Positions 17,699-25,751 of a stretch of DNA of 64,000 nucleotides are shown here, piece by piece. The DNA is from Rhizobium sullae (GTDB taxonomy: Bacteria; Pseudomonadota; Alphaproteobacteria; Rhizobiales; Rhizobiaceae), in NCBI RefSeq assembly GCF_025200715.1, contig NZ_CP104143.1:3420501-3484500 (forward strand), written 5' to 3'. Made by a program: the position numbers and the translations under genes. The notes beneath the pieces are model-generated. The model had not been told where the DNA came from, searched no databases, and saw nothing but the letters and a program-made list of their open reading frames with translations. How positions within the stretch are numbered: the first letter of the stretch is position 1; each line of letters begins with the position of its first letter.

Positions 17699-18427
17699 TC
17701 AGAGGTGAGGATTACGCGGCCGGTATTTCTTGACGAGCTGCTGGTTGACGGCAGCAGCCCCCGGCATGTTGGCACTGAGATAGACCGGTGCATCGCCGGA
17801 CTTCGAAAGCTCCGCCGCGACTTCCGCAAAGATCGCGTTCAGCACCGTTGCTCCGACTGCCGTCGACACCGGGCCGACCTTGAGGCCGCTTCCAGCCAGA
17901 TCGAGCACGGCATCGCCGGGCGGAAGGCCGTTGTCCAGCACTACATCTGCGATATCCGCGAGCCGGCGGCGGCCGTTGGCAATCGCGCTTGAATAGGCAA
18001 GCGAGGTAATGGCAATCACCTTGGCGCCGATCTCGCGGCCATAATCCGCAGCCTCGATCGGTGCGGCATTCACGCCCGAGTTCGAAGCAATGACGATGAC
18101 ATCGCCCGGTTGCATGCCGTAGCGCTCCAACACCGGGCGGACGAGACCCTCTGTGCGCTCATAGACTGAGCTGATCACCGCCCCCTCGTGCAGCATGGCA
18201 GAGCCGACCAGAACTGGCACGGTGAAGGCCAGACCGCCGGCGCGATAGTGCACCTCCTCAGCCAGCATATGCGAATGGCCAGTGCCGAATACATAAACGC
18301 GCTTGTCGTTACGTGCCGCATCGAGGATTGCTGCGGCCGCCTTCGCCATCGGTTCTTCAAGACTTTTCTTCAAAACCTCCAAACGGCCGATCAGATTGGA
18401 AAAGTAAGCATCCGTAACCTCGGTCAT
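17699..18427 (-). CDS. SIS-domain protein (UPF0309-like sugar isomerase domain)
   Basis: 242 residues with one SIS domain: [15 protein letters not shown] and [15 protein letters not shown] are the sugar-phosphate binding loops. The family is a putative phosphosugar isomerase or etherase group without a firm reaction. It is the last gene of the N-acetylglucosamine operon, 15 bp after nagA, so its substrate is probably an amino-sugar phosphate such as N-acetylglucosamine-6-P or an N-acetylmuramic-acid-6-P relative. Exact activity is unknown. Confidence 0.8.
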   Translation of the reverse strand: MTEVTDAYFSNLIGRLEVLKKSLEEPMAKAAAAILDAARNDKRVYVFGTGHSHMLAEEVHYRAGGLAFTVPVLVGSAMLHEGAVISSVYERTEGLVRPVLERYGMQPGDVIVIASNSGVNAAPIEAADYGREIGAKVIAITSLAYSSAIANGRRRLADIADVVLDNGLPPGDAVLDLAGSGLKVGPVSTAVGATVLNAIFAEVAAELSKSGDAPVYLSANMPGAAAVNQQLVKKYRPRNPHL

Positions 18428-18442
18428 GGCATTTCCTTCACT

Positions 18443-19597
18443 TCAGGCCGCTTCGCCGCCGATCCAAGTGGCAGTAACTTCGATCGCATCCGTCAGATGC
18501 ACGAGATCGGCGCGCGCTCCCGGCGAAAGATGGCCATAATCATCGAGCCGGAGAGAGCGGGCCGGATAAAGCGTTGCCATGCGCAGTGCCTCGGAAAGCG
18601 TCAGATCGAGATAGGTGACGCCATAGCGGATGGTCGACGCCATATCGACGTCGGATCCGGCAAGCGTTCCGTCCGAAAGCACCAGCTTCGAGCAGAAGCC
18701 CCCCTTCTCACGCCGCACGGTGCGGCCGTTCAATGTGAACGTATCTTTTTCGGATCCAACCAGCGACATGGCGTCCGTCACGAAGAAGAGCTTACCCTCC
18801 CCGCGCTTGGCACGAAGTGCCGTGCGCAGCGCTTTCGGATCGACATGGTGGCCGTCGGCGATGATGCCGCACCACGTCGACGGATGGTCGATCGCGGCCC
18901 CGACCAGACCGGGCGCGCGATGGCCCATCTGGCTCATGGCGTTGAAAAGATGAGTGACGCCGCGCGCACCGGCATCGAACCGCTCTTCCGCGGCTTCGCT
19001 GGAACAATCCGAATGACCGATGCTAACGATGACGCCGGCTTCGCTCAGTTCGCGAACCTGCGCGACCGTCACCTGCTCGGCCGCCATCGTCACGAGCAGC
19101 GTACCGATGGCCTCGCGGGCTCGGATTAAGGCTTTGACATCCATGTCTTCGACCGGGCGCATCAGTTCGGCAAGATGCGCACCTTTACGGGCGGGTGCCA
19201 GATGCGGACCTTCCAGATGAAGACCGGCCACGCCGCGGTTGGTTTTGACCGCATCCTTCGCGGCCTCGATCGCCGCCGCCGTCGCCTCTGCCGTATCGGT
19301 GATCAGCGTCGGCAGCAGTGCCGTCGTGCCGTAACGCCGGTGCCCCTCGGCGATGATATGCATTGACGATGCCGACGGCTCATCGTTCAGCATACGCCCA
19401 CCGCCGCCATTCACCTGCGCATCGACGAAACCTGCCGAAAGCACGCCGCCGTCAAGCAAGATCGTCTCGCGCTCGGGCAATCCGTTACGCGGAACGATGG
19501 CCTCGACCCGGCCATTAGTAACGATCAGCGCTCTTCCGTCGTGGAACCTCTCGCCGTCGAAGATGCGGGCACCGGTGAAAATCTTGCGGGGCATCAT
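18443..19597 (-). CDS. nagA: N-acetylglucosamine-6-phosphate deacetylase
   Basis: 384 residues of the amidohydrolase superfamily. Seen in order: a QVNGGGG start of the barrel, GLHLEGPHLAP, IGHSDC, HLFNAMSQM and the Asp-bearing FVTDAMSLVG; these supply metal and substrate ligands. NagA gives glucosamine-6-phosphate and acetate in the cytosol. The ATG overlaps the stop of the upstream SIS gene by 4 bp, indicating coupled translation. Confidence 0.93.
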   Translation of the reverse strand: MMPRKIFTGARIFDGERFHDGRALIVTNGRVEAIVPRNGLPERETILLDGGVLSAGFVDAQVNGGGGRMLNDEPSASSMHIIAEGHRRYGTTALLPTLITDTAEATAAAIEAAKDAVKTNRGVAGLHLEGPHLAPARKGAHLAELMRPVEDMDVKALIRAREAIGTLLVTMAAEQVTVAQVRELSEAGVIVSIGHSDCSSEAAEERFDAGARGVTHLFNAMSQMGHRAPGLVGAAIDHPSTWCGIIADGHHVDPKALRTALRAKRGEGKLFFVTDAMSLVGSEKDTFTLNGRTVRREKGGFCSKLVLSDGTLAGSDVDMASTIRYGVTYLDLTLSEALRMATLYPARSLRLDDYGHLSPGARADLVHLTDAIEVTATWIGGEAA

Positions 19598-20625
19598 ATC
19601 GTCTCCGTGACTTTGAGCAGGTTCGCCGGCTTATCCGGATCGAAACCCTTGCGACGCGTAACCGACTCGATCAGGCGATAGTAGACGAGAAGCGACACCA
19701 GCGGATCGAGCAGGCCGTTGCCCGTCGTCGGCACGCGCAGATTGACGCCGGAAAGCGGTTGCGCCGAAAACGGCACCGTCGTTGCGCCGAGCTTCTGCAA
19801 CCGTTCCAGCGCCTGAGCGTTGTTGGCATAGGCCGCATCGTCGGGCATGAAGGCGACGATCGGGAAACCCGGCTGTACGAGTCGCATCGGGCCATGCATC
19901 AGTTCGGCCAGCGAGAAGGCTTCCGCGTGAAGGCCGGACGTTTCCTTGGCTTTCAGCGCGGCCTCAAGCGCGATCGCGAATGCCGGACCGCGGCCTGCTA
20001 TATAAAGCGAGGTCGCATCGAAGAGCACGTCTTCTGCCGCACCTGTATCGATACCCACAGTCGCCGATAGAGCCTCAGGCAATTTCTCCAATGAAGCTTG
20101 CAGATCAGCCTTGCTGCCAATCGCAGCCGTCACGCCGGCAAGCGCTGCGACCGAGGCAATGAACGACTTGGTCGCGGCAACGCTCTTTTCCGCACCCGCA
20201 TTGAGGTCCAGAACGATATCCGCCTGCTTCGCAAGCGGGCTGTCAGTGACGTTCACGACGGCGATCGTCTTCGCGCCGCCGCGTTTGGCGGCTTCCTGAA
20301 GGGCGACGATATCCGGGCTGGCGCCCGATTGCGAAACCGTGAAGTGAACGCCACCCTTCAGCTGCAGAGGTGTACCATAGACAGACGCGATCGATGGGCC
20401 GATCGAGGCCACGGGAACACCGGTGGTGATTTCAAAGAGATACTTGAAGAAGGTTGCGGCATGGTCCGAAGAGCCGCGCGCGGCCGTCGTCACCACGCTC
20501 GGACGAGCCGAGGAAAACAGCTTGGCGATCTCGGCGAACACCGGCTTTTCCTTTTGAAGCAGCGAGGCGACCACGTCCGGCGACTGACCCGCCTCCTGCA
20601 GCATCAGCGACTGGTTCTCACTCAT
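19594..20625 (-). CDS. SIS-family glucosamine-6-phosphate deaminase (NagB-II/AgaS-like)
   Basis: 343 residues with two SIS domains, as in the isomerase half of GlmS but lacking the glutaminase domain. TTAARGSSDHAA and FTVSQSGASPDI lie in the first domain and YIAGRGPAFAIALEAALK in the second. In operons with nagA and no classical nagB, such proteins act as glucosamine-6-P deaminase giving fructose-6-P and ammonia. It overlaps gntR and nagA by 4 bp on either side. Confidence 0.87.
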   Translation of the reverse strand: MSENQSLMLQEAGQSPDVVASLLQKEKPVFAEIAKLFSSARPSVVTTAARGSSDHAATFFKYLFEITTGVPVASIGPSIASVYGTPLQLKGGVHFTVSQSGASPDIVALQEAAKRGGAKTIAVVNVTDSPLAKQADIVLDLNAGAEKSVAATKSFIASVAALAGVTAAIGSKADLQASLEKLPEALSATVGIDTGAAEDVLFDATSLYIAGRGPAFAIALEAALKAKETSGLHAEAFSLAELMHGPMRLVQPGFPIVAFMPDDAAYANNAQALERLQKLGATTVPFSAQPLSGVNLRVPTTGNGLLDPLVSLLVYYRLIESVTRRKGFDPDKPANLLKVTETI

Positions 20626-21395
20626 AGGTCATCTCCAATTCTCAGTTCGGCTACGAAATCATAGGCATCGCCGCGGTAATGCGAGCGGGTGTATTCCACG
20701 ACCCGCTGATCTTCCAGGCGGGAAATCCGTTCGATCAAAAGCGCCGGCGCACCGGTCTTCACATTCAGCATCGAGGCCGAGGAAGGGTCGAGCGTCACGG
20801 CGGTTAGCCGCTGCAGAGCACGCACCGGCTTGTGGCCGCTTGCCGCCAGCGCATCATAAAGCGATCCCTCGCCGCCGGCATTGTTGCCGAGGAACTTGAC
20901 CGGCACAACCGCCCGTTCGATCGCCAGCGGCAAGCCATCCGCAAGGCGCAAACGATCCAAGCGCAGAACGGTCTCATCCTGCCCCAAACCGAGGAGGAAG
21001 GATTCTTCCGGCGACGGCGAATTGATCGTACGGGACAGTATCCTTGCCGCCGGCGAACGGCCACGTGACCGCATATCGGCCGAGAAAGACGAAAGACGCC
21101 AGAGCGGCTGCTCCATGCGCTCGACCTTGCTGGAAACGAAAGTACCGCTGCCGTGTCGCGACTCCAATGCACCGGAACTCATCAGATCACGATAGGCGGT
21201 CCGCACTGTCACGCGGCCAAGCTTCAGGGCCTCGGCGAGGTCACGCTCTCCGGGAAGAGGCGCCCCCGGCTTAAGAAGGCCTTCCTGAATGAGGCCCGTC
21301 AAAGCCAGCGCCAACCGCTTGTACAGCGGTCCCGCCATCACGTCATCGCGCAGACCGCGGGCATTGAGCTCCGCTACCAGACTGGTTCTATCCAT
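20622..21395 (-). CDS. GntR/HutC-family regulator of the N-acetylglucosamine operon
   Basis: About 257 residues: an N-terminal winged HTH (GERDLAEALKLGRVTVRTAYRDL region) and a C-terminal UTRA effector domain (QRLTAVTLDPSSAS, AYDFVAELRIGDD). The fold is that of NagR/DasR repressors, which sense GlcN-6-P or GlcNAc-6-P. It is the first gene of the operon and probably autoregulates it. The ATG at 21395 has no clear ribosome-binding site and sits in the middle of a palindrome; a GTG at 21425 is an alternative start. Confidence 0.88.
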   Translation of the reverse strand: MDRTSLVAELNARGLRDDVMAGPLYKRLALALTGLIQEGLLKPGAPLPGERDLAEALKLGRVTVRTAYRDLMSSGALESRHGSGTFVSSKVERMEQPLWRLSSFSADMRSRGRSPAARILSRTINSPSPEESFLLGLGQDETVLRLDRLRLADGLPLAIERAVVPVKFLGNNAGGEGSLYDALAASGHKPVRALQRLTAVTLDPSSASMLNVKTGAPALLIERISRLEDQRVVEYTRSHYRGDAYDFVAELRIGDDL

Positions 21396-21423
21396 GGATA
21401 GGCAATAGAACCTATTTAGAACC
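21388..21423 (-). promoter_or_regulatory. Operator-like palindrome and direct repeats at the gntR start
   Basis: A perfect 14-bp palindrome CTATCCATGGATAG (21388-21401) is centred on the gntR start codon, and two TAGAACC copies (21406-21412 and 21417-21423, read on the plus strand) follow at 11-bp spacing, near one helical turn. This resembles an autoregulatory operator of the GntR protein. Binding is inferred. Confidence 0.5.
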
Positions 21424-21458
21424 ACTTTTCAAGTTGAATCTATATAGGCAAAATAAAA

Positions 21459-21491
21459 CCCTCGTGACGGGCACGAGGGTTCAAGGGCGAG
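21459..21491 (-). terminator. Terminator of galM
   Basis: On the minus strand, AACCCTCGTG, a 5-nt loop and CACGAGGGTT form a 10-bp stem (21467-21491), followed by a T-rich tract, just after the galM stop and before the gntR promoter. Confidence 0.88.
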
Positions 21492-21509
21492 GCAATATCC
21501 CCGCAGAGA

Positions 21510-22532
21510 TCAGCTCTTCGTGAAGATGTAGTCCGTCTCCTGCCGCAGCACGTCGCCTGGGCGCAGCACCGCATTCGGGAAGCCTTCGTGGTTGATTGCA
21601 TCCGGCCAGACCTGCGTTTCAAGGCAGAAACCGGCAAAGGGCCCGTATTTCCGGCCGCCGATGCCCGGTACCGCAACGTCGAGCTTGAAGCCGGCATAGA
21701 ACTGCACTCCCGGTTCAGTAGTCCGAACCTCCAGCGAGACACCTGAATTGACGCTGCGTGCCAGTACGACGGAGCGCTTTGCCATGCGTTCCGTCGAAAG
21801 GCAGAAATTATGATCGTAAAGCGCCTGCTCTCCACCTTCGAGCCGCTTCATCGGCGCCATTTCGCGGAAATCGAACACCGTGCCTTCGACGGGACGGACC
21901 TCGCCGGTCGGAATCTGCTTGTCATTGGTCGGTAGATAATGATCGGCAGCGATCATGATGTCGTGGCCGAGCGCATTCTCGCGGCCGTCGAGGTTGAAAT
22001 AGGCATGCTGGCAGACATTGGCGAGCGTCGGCTGGTCGGTGGTCGTTTCATAGAGAACCGAGAACTCGCCATTGCCATGGACCCGGTAAGTCGCTTGGAC
22101 CGTGCAATTGCCCGGATAGCCGGCGCGGCCGTCCGGGTCGACAATCTTCAGCACGACGCGATCGACCTCATGCTCGACGATCGTCCAGTTGCGCTTGGCG
22201 ATATTGTCGCTTCCGCCATGCAGATGCGAAACGCCCTTTTCGTTGAGTTCGAGCTGATAGGCCTTGCCATCGAGCATGAATTTGCCATCGCCGATGCGGT
22301 TGGCGCAGCGGCCGGGCGTCGCGCCGAAATAGGCGGAATGGGCCGGATAGCTGGCAAAGTCCTCGAAGCCGAGCAGGAGAGGGGCATCATGCCCATCGAG
22401 CCGGAGATCCTGTATGACCGCACCCCAAGTCATGATCTTGGCGGTGAGACCACCGCCCTTGATCTCGACGCGATAGACGGTTTTGCCGTCCTTCGCCGTT
22501 CCGAAAACTTCCCGTTCGAGCTTTTCTGACAT
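21510..22532 (-). CDS. galM: Aldose 1-epimerase
   Basis: 340 residues, normal for mutarotases. Family marks: the SHLHGG loop with a catalytic His, the QHAYFNLDG motif with the second His, and the C-terminal GFCLETQVWPDA segment carrying the catalytic Glu. It interconverts alpha and beta anomers of hexoses. The ATG at 22532 begins MSEKLE; the frame runs open far upstream but only shadows the intergenic region and metA end. It has its own terminator on each side, so it is probably monocistronic. Confidence 0.93.
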   Translation of the reverse strand: MSEKLEREVFGTAKDGKTVYRVEIKGGGLTAKIMTWGAVIQDLRLDGHDAPLLLGFEDFASYPAHSAYFGATPGRCANRIGDGKFMLDGKAYQLELNEKGVSHLHGGSDNIAKRNWTIVEHEVDRVVLKIVDPDGRAGYPGNCTVQATYRVHGNGEFSVLYETTTDQPTLANVCQHAYFNLDGRENALGHDIMIAADHYLPTNDKQIPTGEVRPVEGTVFDFREMAPMKRLEGGEQALYDHNFCLSTERMAKRSVVLARSVNSGVSLEVRTTEPGVQFYAGFKLDVAVPGIGGRKYGPFAGFCLETQVWPDAINHEGFPNAVLRPGDVLRQETDYIFTKS

Positions 22533-22610
22533 GGTCCGCCATTCCCAAATCTGTGTTGATTTCAGGTCGCGAACCTGCCCCCATTTGCCAAGGACCGCAA
22601 CCACCAAGCA

Positions 22611-22653
22611 CAAAAAGAAACGCTGCAGCCGCAAGGTCAGCGGCGGCTGCAGC
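22611..22653 (-). terminator. Terminator of metA
   Basis: An 11-bp perfect stem GCTGCAGCCGC (22622-22632) with GCGGCTGCAGC (22643-22653) starts right after the metA stop and is followed on the minus strand by a T-rich tract with TTTCTTTTT. Confidence 0.9.
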
Positions 22654-23577
22654 TCAGATTTTTGTGCCGATTTCGTCGAGATTATAAGGCGTCGTCTGGT
22701 AAATCTCGTTGATCCAGTTGCCGAAGAGCAGATGCGCGTGGCTGCGCCAGCGGTTCTGGGGTGCGAGCGACGGATCGTTATGCGGGAAATAATTGTGCGG
22801 CATCTTGATCGGCACCCCGGCATTCACGTCGCGGAAATATTCGTCCGAAAGCGATGTGGAGTCGTATTCCACATGGTTGAACATGTAGAGCCGCTTGCCT
22901 TTTTCCTCGTGCGCGAGACACACGCCCATCTCATCGGATTCCATGAGGATTTCGAGGTTTGCGGATTTTTCGATATCGGCGCGCCGGACCTCGGTCCAGC
23001 GTGAAACCGGCACCTCGAAATTATCGGAAAAGCCGTTGAGGTAGACAGATGAGGGCTTGAGGTTCTTGTGACGATAGACGCCGAAGGCCTTTTCCTTGAG
23101 CTCGTATTTCGGGACCTTGTGGAAATGGTAGATCGCCGCCATTGCGCCCCAGCAAACATTCATGCTCGAATGAACGTTCGTCTCGGTCCAATCGAAGATC
23201 TGCTCCATTTCTTTCCAATAGGTCACGTCCTCGTAAGGCAGAGCCTCGATCGGTGCGCCGGTGATAATGAAGCCGTCGAACTTGCGATGCTTTACCTCTT
23301 CCCAGGTCTGGTAGAAGGCAAGCAAATGATCTTCGGACGTATTCTTGGCCCTATGGTTTCCAATGCGGACCAGCGAGAGCTCCACCTGCAGCGGCGAAGC
23401 GCCCACGAGGCGTGCCATCTGCAACTCCGTCTTGATCTTGTTCGGCATGAGATTGAGAAGCCCGATCTGCAAAGGGCGGATATCCTGACGGATCGCCGCC
23501 GTTTCGGTCATCACTCGCACGCCCTCATGAACGAGAGTTTCGAAAGCGGGCAGGGTATCGGGGATCTTGATAGGCAT
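22654..23577 (-). CDS. metA: Homoserine O-acyltransferase, MetA type (probably acetyl-CoA-specific)
   Basis: 307 residues. The catalytic Cys142 lies in [11 protein letters not shown]; later [11 protein letters not shown] and HNYFPHNDP supply the rest of the site. Residue 111 is Glu ([10 protein letters not shown]); in the MetA family Glu111 goes with acetyl-CoA use and Gly111 (E. coli) with succinyl-CoA, so the product is predicted to be O-acetylhomoserine despite common succinyltransferase labels. The ATG at 23577 begins MPIKIP. It is controlled by a SAM-II riboswitch in the leader. First committed step of methionine synthesis. Confidence 0.93.
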   Translation of the reverse strand: MPIKIPDTLPAFETLVHEGVRVMTETAAIRQDIRPLQIGLLNLMPNKIKTELQMARLVGASPLQVELSLVRIGNHRAKNTSEDHLLAFYQTWEEVKHRKFDGFIITGAPIEALPYEDVTYWKEMEQIFDWTETNVHSSMNVCWGAMAAIYHFHKVPKYELKEKAFGVYRHKNLKPSSVYLNGFSDNFEVPVSRWTEVRRADIEKSANLEILMESDEMGVCLAHEEKGKRLYMFNHVEYDSTSLSDEYFRDVNAGVPIKMPHNYFPHNDPSLAPQNRWRSHAHLLFGNWINEIYQTTPYNLDEIGTKI

Positions 23578-23653
23578 TGCGGTCACTCGATCAAACAAAG
23601 GTACCGGCAAACAAAAACCGGCGGCGAAAGAATCGCTACCGGTCCGCACGCGG

Positions 23654-23707
23654 CCCTTTAGCGATTTATTTAACGTGGCTGCAAGCCGGCCGGCCAAATC
23701 ACCACGG
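23654..23707 (-). ncRNA. SAM-II riboswitch (metA leader)
   Basis: On the minus strand the leader contains CGTGGTGATTTGG, then CCGGCTTGCAGCCACG, TTAAATAA and TCGCTAAA. The order and the near-invariant TTGCAGCCACGTTAAA core match the SAM-II (metA motif) pseudoknot aptamer of alphaproteobacteria. It ends about 75 nt before the metA ATG; SAM binding is expected to hide the ribosome-binding region. Confidence 0.93.
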
Positions 23708-23714
23708 AGCACAC

Positions 23715-23743
23715 TAAATAGCGCTGGAGCCCACGCGAATCAA
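23715..23743 (-). promoter_or_regulatory. Sigma-70-type promoter of metA
   Basis: On the minus strand TTGATT (23738-23743) and TATTTA (23715-23720) are separated by exactly 17 nt. The expected start of transcription, about 7 nt further on, coincides with the 5' end of the SAM-II aptamer, which supports the call. Confidence 0.7.
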
Positions 23744-23867
23744 TCGCGATTCTCGAAGTGGCGCGTTGAACCAAGGTAACTCACGCGTTAATGACTGGTA
23801 GAATCTGTTGATAGACAGGGCGCGTCACCATGTTAATCAAAGATCATGGTTCGCATGGAAGAGCATA

Positions 23868-25703
23868 ATGGCAGACGACGTCAAAGTCAGACCGAGCATT
23901 CAAGGACAGGATAGGGTAGGTTACGATCTGAGCCTCGGATATCGCCTGAAGCTGATGTTTGCGGCATTCTGGAATTCGAAGGTCCGCAGCAAGATCGTAC
24001 TTCTCGCGCTGATTCTAGTTGCTGTGATTCTGGCGACCGCTTATGGCCAGGTTATCTTGAATCGCTGGAATGCGCCGTTCTACGATTCCCTACAACGCCG
24101 GGACGTCACCGAATTCTTCCATCAGCTTGAGGTTTTCGCACTGATTGCCGGTTCACTGCTGCTCCTGAACGTCGGCCAGGCGTGGCTCAATCAGATGACC
24201 GCGCTTTACATGCGCGAAGGGTTAACCCGCGATCTCGTGGATCAATGGCTGAAGCGCAAGCGTGCGCTGCGCCTCGCTTCAACCGGCCTGATCGGCGTCA
24301 ATCCGGACCAGCGATTGCATGAAGACGCCCGCAATCTTGCGGAAAGCACGACCGGCCTCACGCTCGGCCTCCTCCAGTCGACGATCCTGCTTGTCAGCTT
24401 CATCGGCGTTCTCTGGGAGCTTTCGAGCGGCTTCGTCTTCCATTTCCGCACCTATGCCTTTGCCATCCCAGGATATATGGTCTGGGCCGCGATCTTTTAT
24501 GCGGCGTCCGCCTCGATTCTCAGCCAGATCGTCGGCCGGAAATTGGTGAGGCTGAACGCCGACCGCTTTTCCAAGGAGGCGGAGCTTCGCTTTTCGCTGA
24601 TGCATGCCAACGAAAATATGCCAGCGATTACCGTTGCCCGCGGCGAGGAAAACGAACGTGAGCGGATCAATGGAGACATCACCTCGGTACTCGCCATCCT
24701 GAAGCGCCTGACGATGGCGACCACCAACCTCACCTGGGTTTCGGCCGGCTACGGCTGGCTGGTCATCGTCATTCCGATCATCGTTGCCGCTCCCGCCTAT
24801 TTTTCGGGAAGCCTGACCTTCGGTGAACTGATGATGTCCGTCGGCGCCTTCAACCAGGTGAACACCGCACTGCGCTGGTATGTCGCCAATTTTGGTCCGA
24901 TTGCCGAATGGCGTGCCACGTTGATGCGCGTGACTGATTTCCGCCACGCCTTGCAGGGCATGGACGAGCCGCTCAATCCGAAGAATGCGATCGCCTACGA
25001 GGATAACGCGGATACGCTGACCCTCAGGAATGTCACGATCGCAGCCAAGCTCGGCGAGGAGATCGACGAGTGCGGCGGCTTTGCCGTTCGCGAGACGGAT
25101 GTCACGATCAGGGCTGGCGAGAAGGTCATGATCAATGGCGATCACAATGTTAATCGCAAACTGCTGTTCCAGGCGCTCGCCGGCCTCTGGCCCTGCGGCC
25201 ACGGCAAGATAGGGCTGCCTCCTGCCAAGGACATTCTCTTCTTTCCGCAGGTAGCCTATGTACCGGGCGGCACGCTACGCGAAGCGCTGTCCTTCCCGGA
25301 GCCGGCGACCACCTACAATAAGGAAGATGTTGAAACAGCACTTGAAAAAGCCGGCCTTGGTCACCTCGTCACACGTCTCGATACACGAGCCCGCTGGGAC
25401 AAGGTGCTGGATTCCGACGAGCAGAAGGCGATCGGCTTTGCCCGCCTGCTGCTCGTTCGCCCGCGCTGGATCATTTTCGATGAAGTGCTGGAAGGGCTTG
25501 AACTGGAATGGCAATCAACGCTGATTGAGGTACTAACGATGCTGTCCGGGTCCACCATGATCTATATCGGAAGATCCGACGCTTACCTCGAAGCGTTCAA
25601 TCCGCGCACCTTGCATTTGCACCCGCTGGCGGCAAAAATCGAGCAACCGACTGTTCCAAAGACCGGGACTGGCACAGCGCATGCACCGGCTCCTGCCCTT
25701 TGA
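23868..25703 (+). CDS. BacA/SbmA-YddA-like ABC transporter with degenerate ATPase domain
   Basis: 611 residues. Residues 40-350 form the membrane domain of the SbmA/BacA-related ABC family (RWNAPFYDSLQRRD is typical). Residues 385-590 are an ATP-binding-cassette domain with eroded motifs: the Walker A position reads NGDHNVNRKLL (no GxxGxGK[ST]), the signature is LDSDEQ instead of LSxGEQ, the D-loop is EGLE instead of SALD, and the switch His is missing (IYIGRSD). Walker B (IIFDE) remains. BacA relatives import peptides and affect very-long-chain lipids in rhizobia. Whether this one hydrolyses ATP is doubtful. The ATG at 23868 follows GGAAGAG. Confidence 0.85.
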   Translation: MADDVKVRPSIQGQDRVGYDLSLGYRLKLMFAAFWNSKVRSKIVLLALILVAVILATAYGQVILNRWNAPFYDSLQRRDVTEFFHQLEVFALIAGSLLLLNVGQAWLNQMTALYMREGLTRDLVDQWLKRKRALRLASTGLIGVNPDQRLHEDARNLAESTTGLTLGLLQSTILLVSFIGVLWELSSGFVFHFRTYAFAIPGYMVWAAIFYAASASILSQIVGRKLVRLNADRFSKEAELRFSLMHANENMPAITVARGEENERERINGDITSVLAILKRLTMATTNLTWVSAGYGWLVIVIPIIVAAPAYFSGSLTFGELMMSVGAFNQVNTALRWYVANFGPIAEWRATLMRVTDFRHALQGMDEPLNPKNAIAYEDNADTLTLRNVTIAAKLGEEIDECGGFAVRETDVTIRAGEKVMINGDHNVNRKLLFQALAGLWPCGHGKIGLPPAKDILFFPQVAYVPGGTLREALSFPEPATTYNKEDVETALEKAGLGHLVTRLDTRARWDKVLDSDEQKAIGFARLLLVRPRWIIFDEVLEGLELEWQSTLIEVLTMLSGSTMIYIGRSDAYLEAFNPRTLHLHPLAAKIEQPTVPKTGTGTAHAPAPAL

Positions 25704-25751
25704 ATAGTTGGTTAACATCTGCCACATGAAACAGTAAGGCGCACTTTCCTA

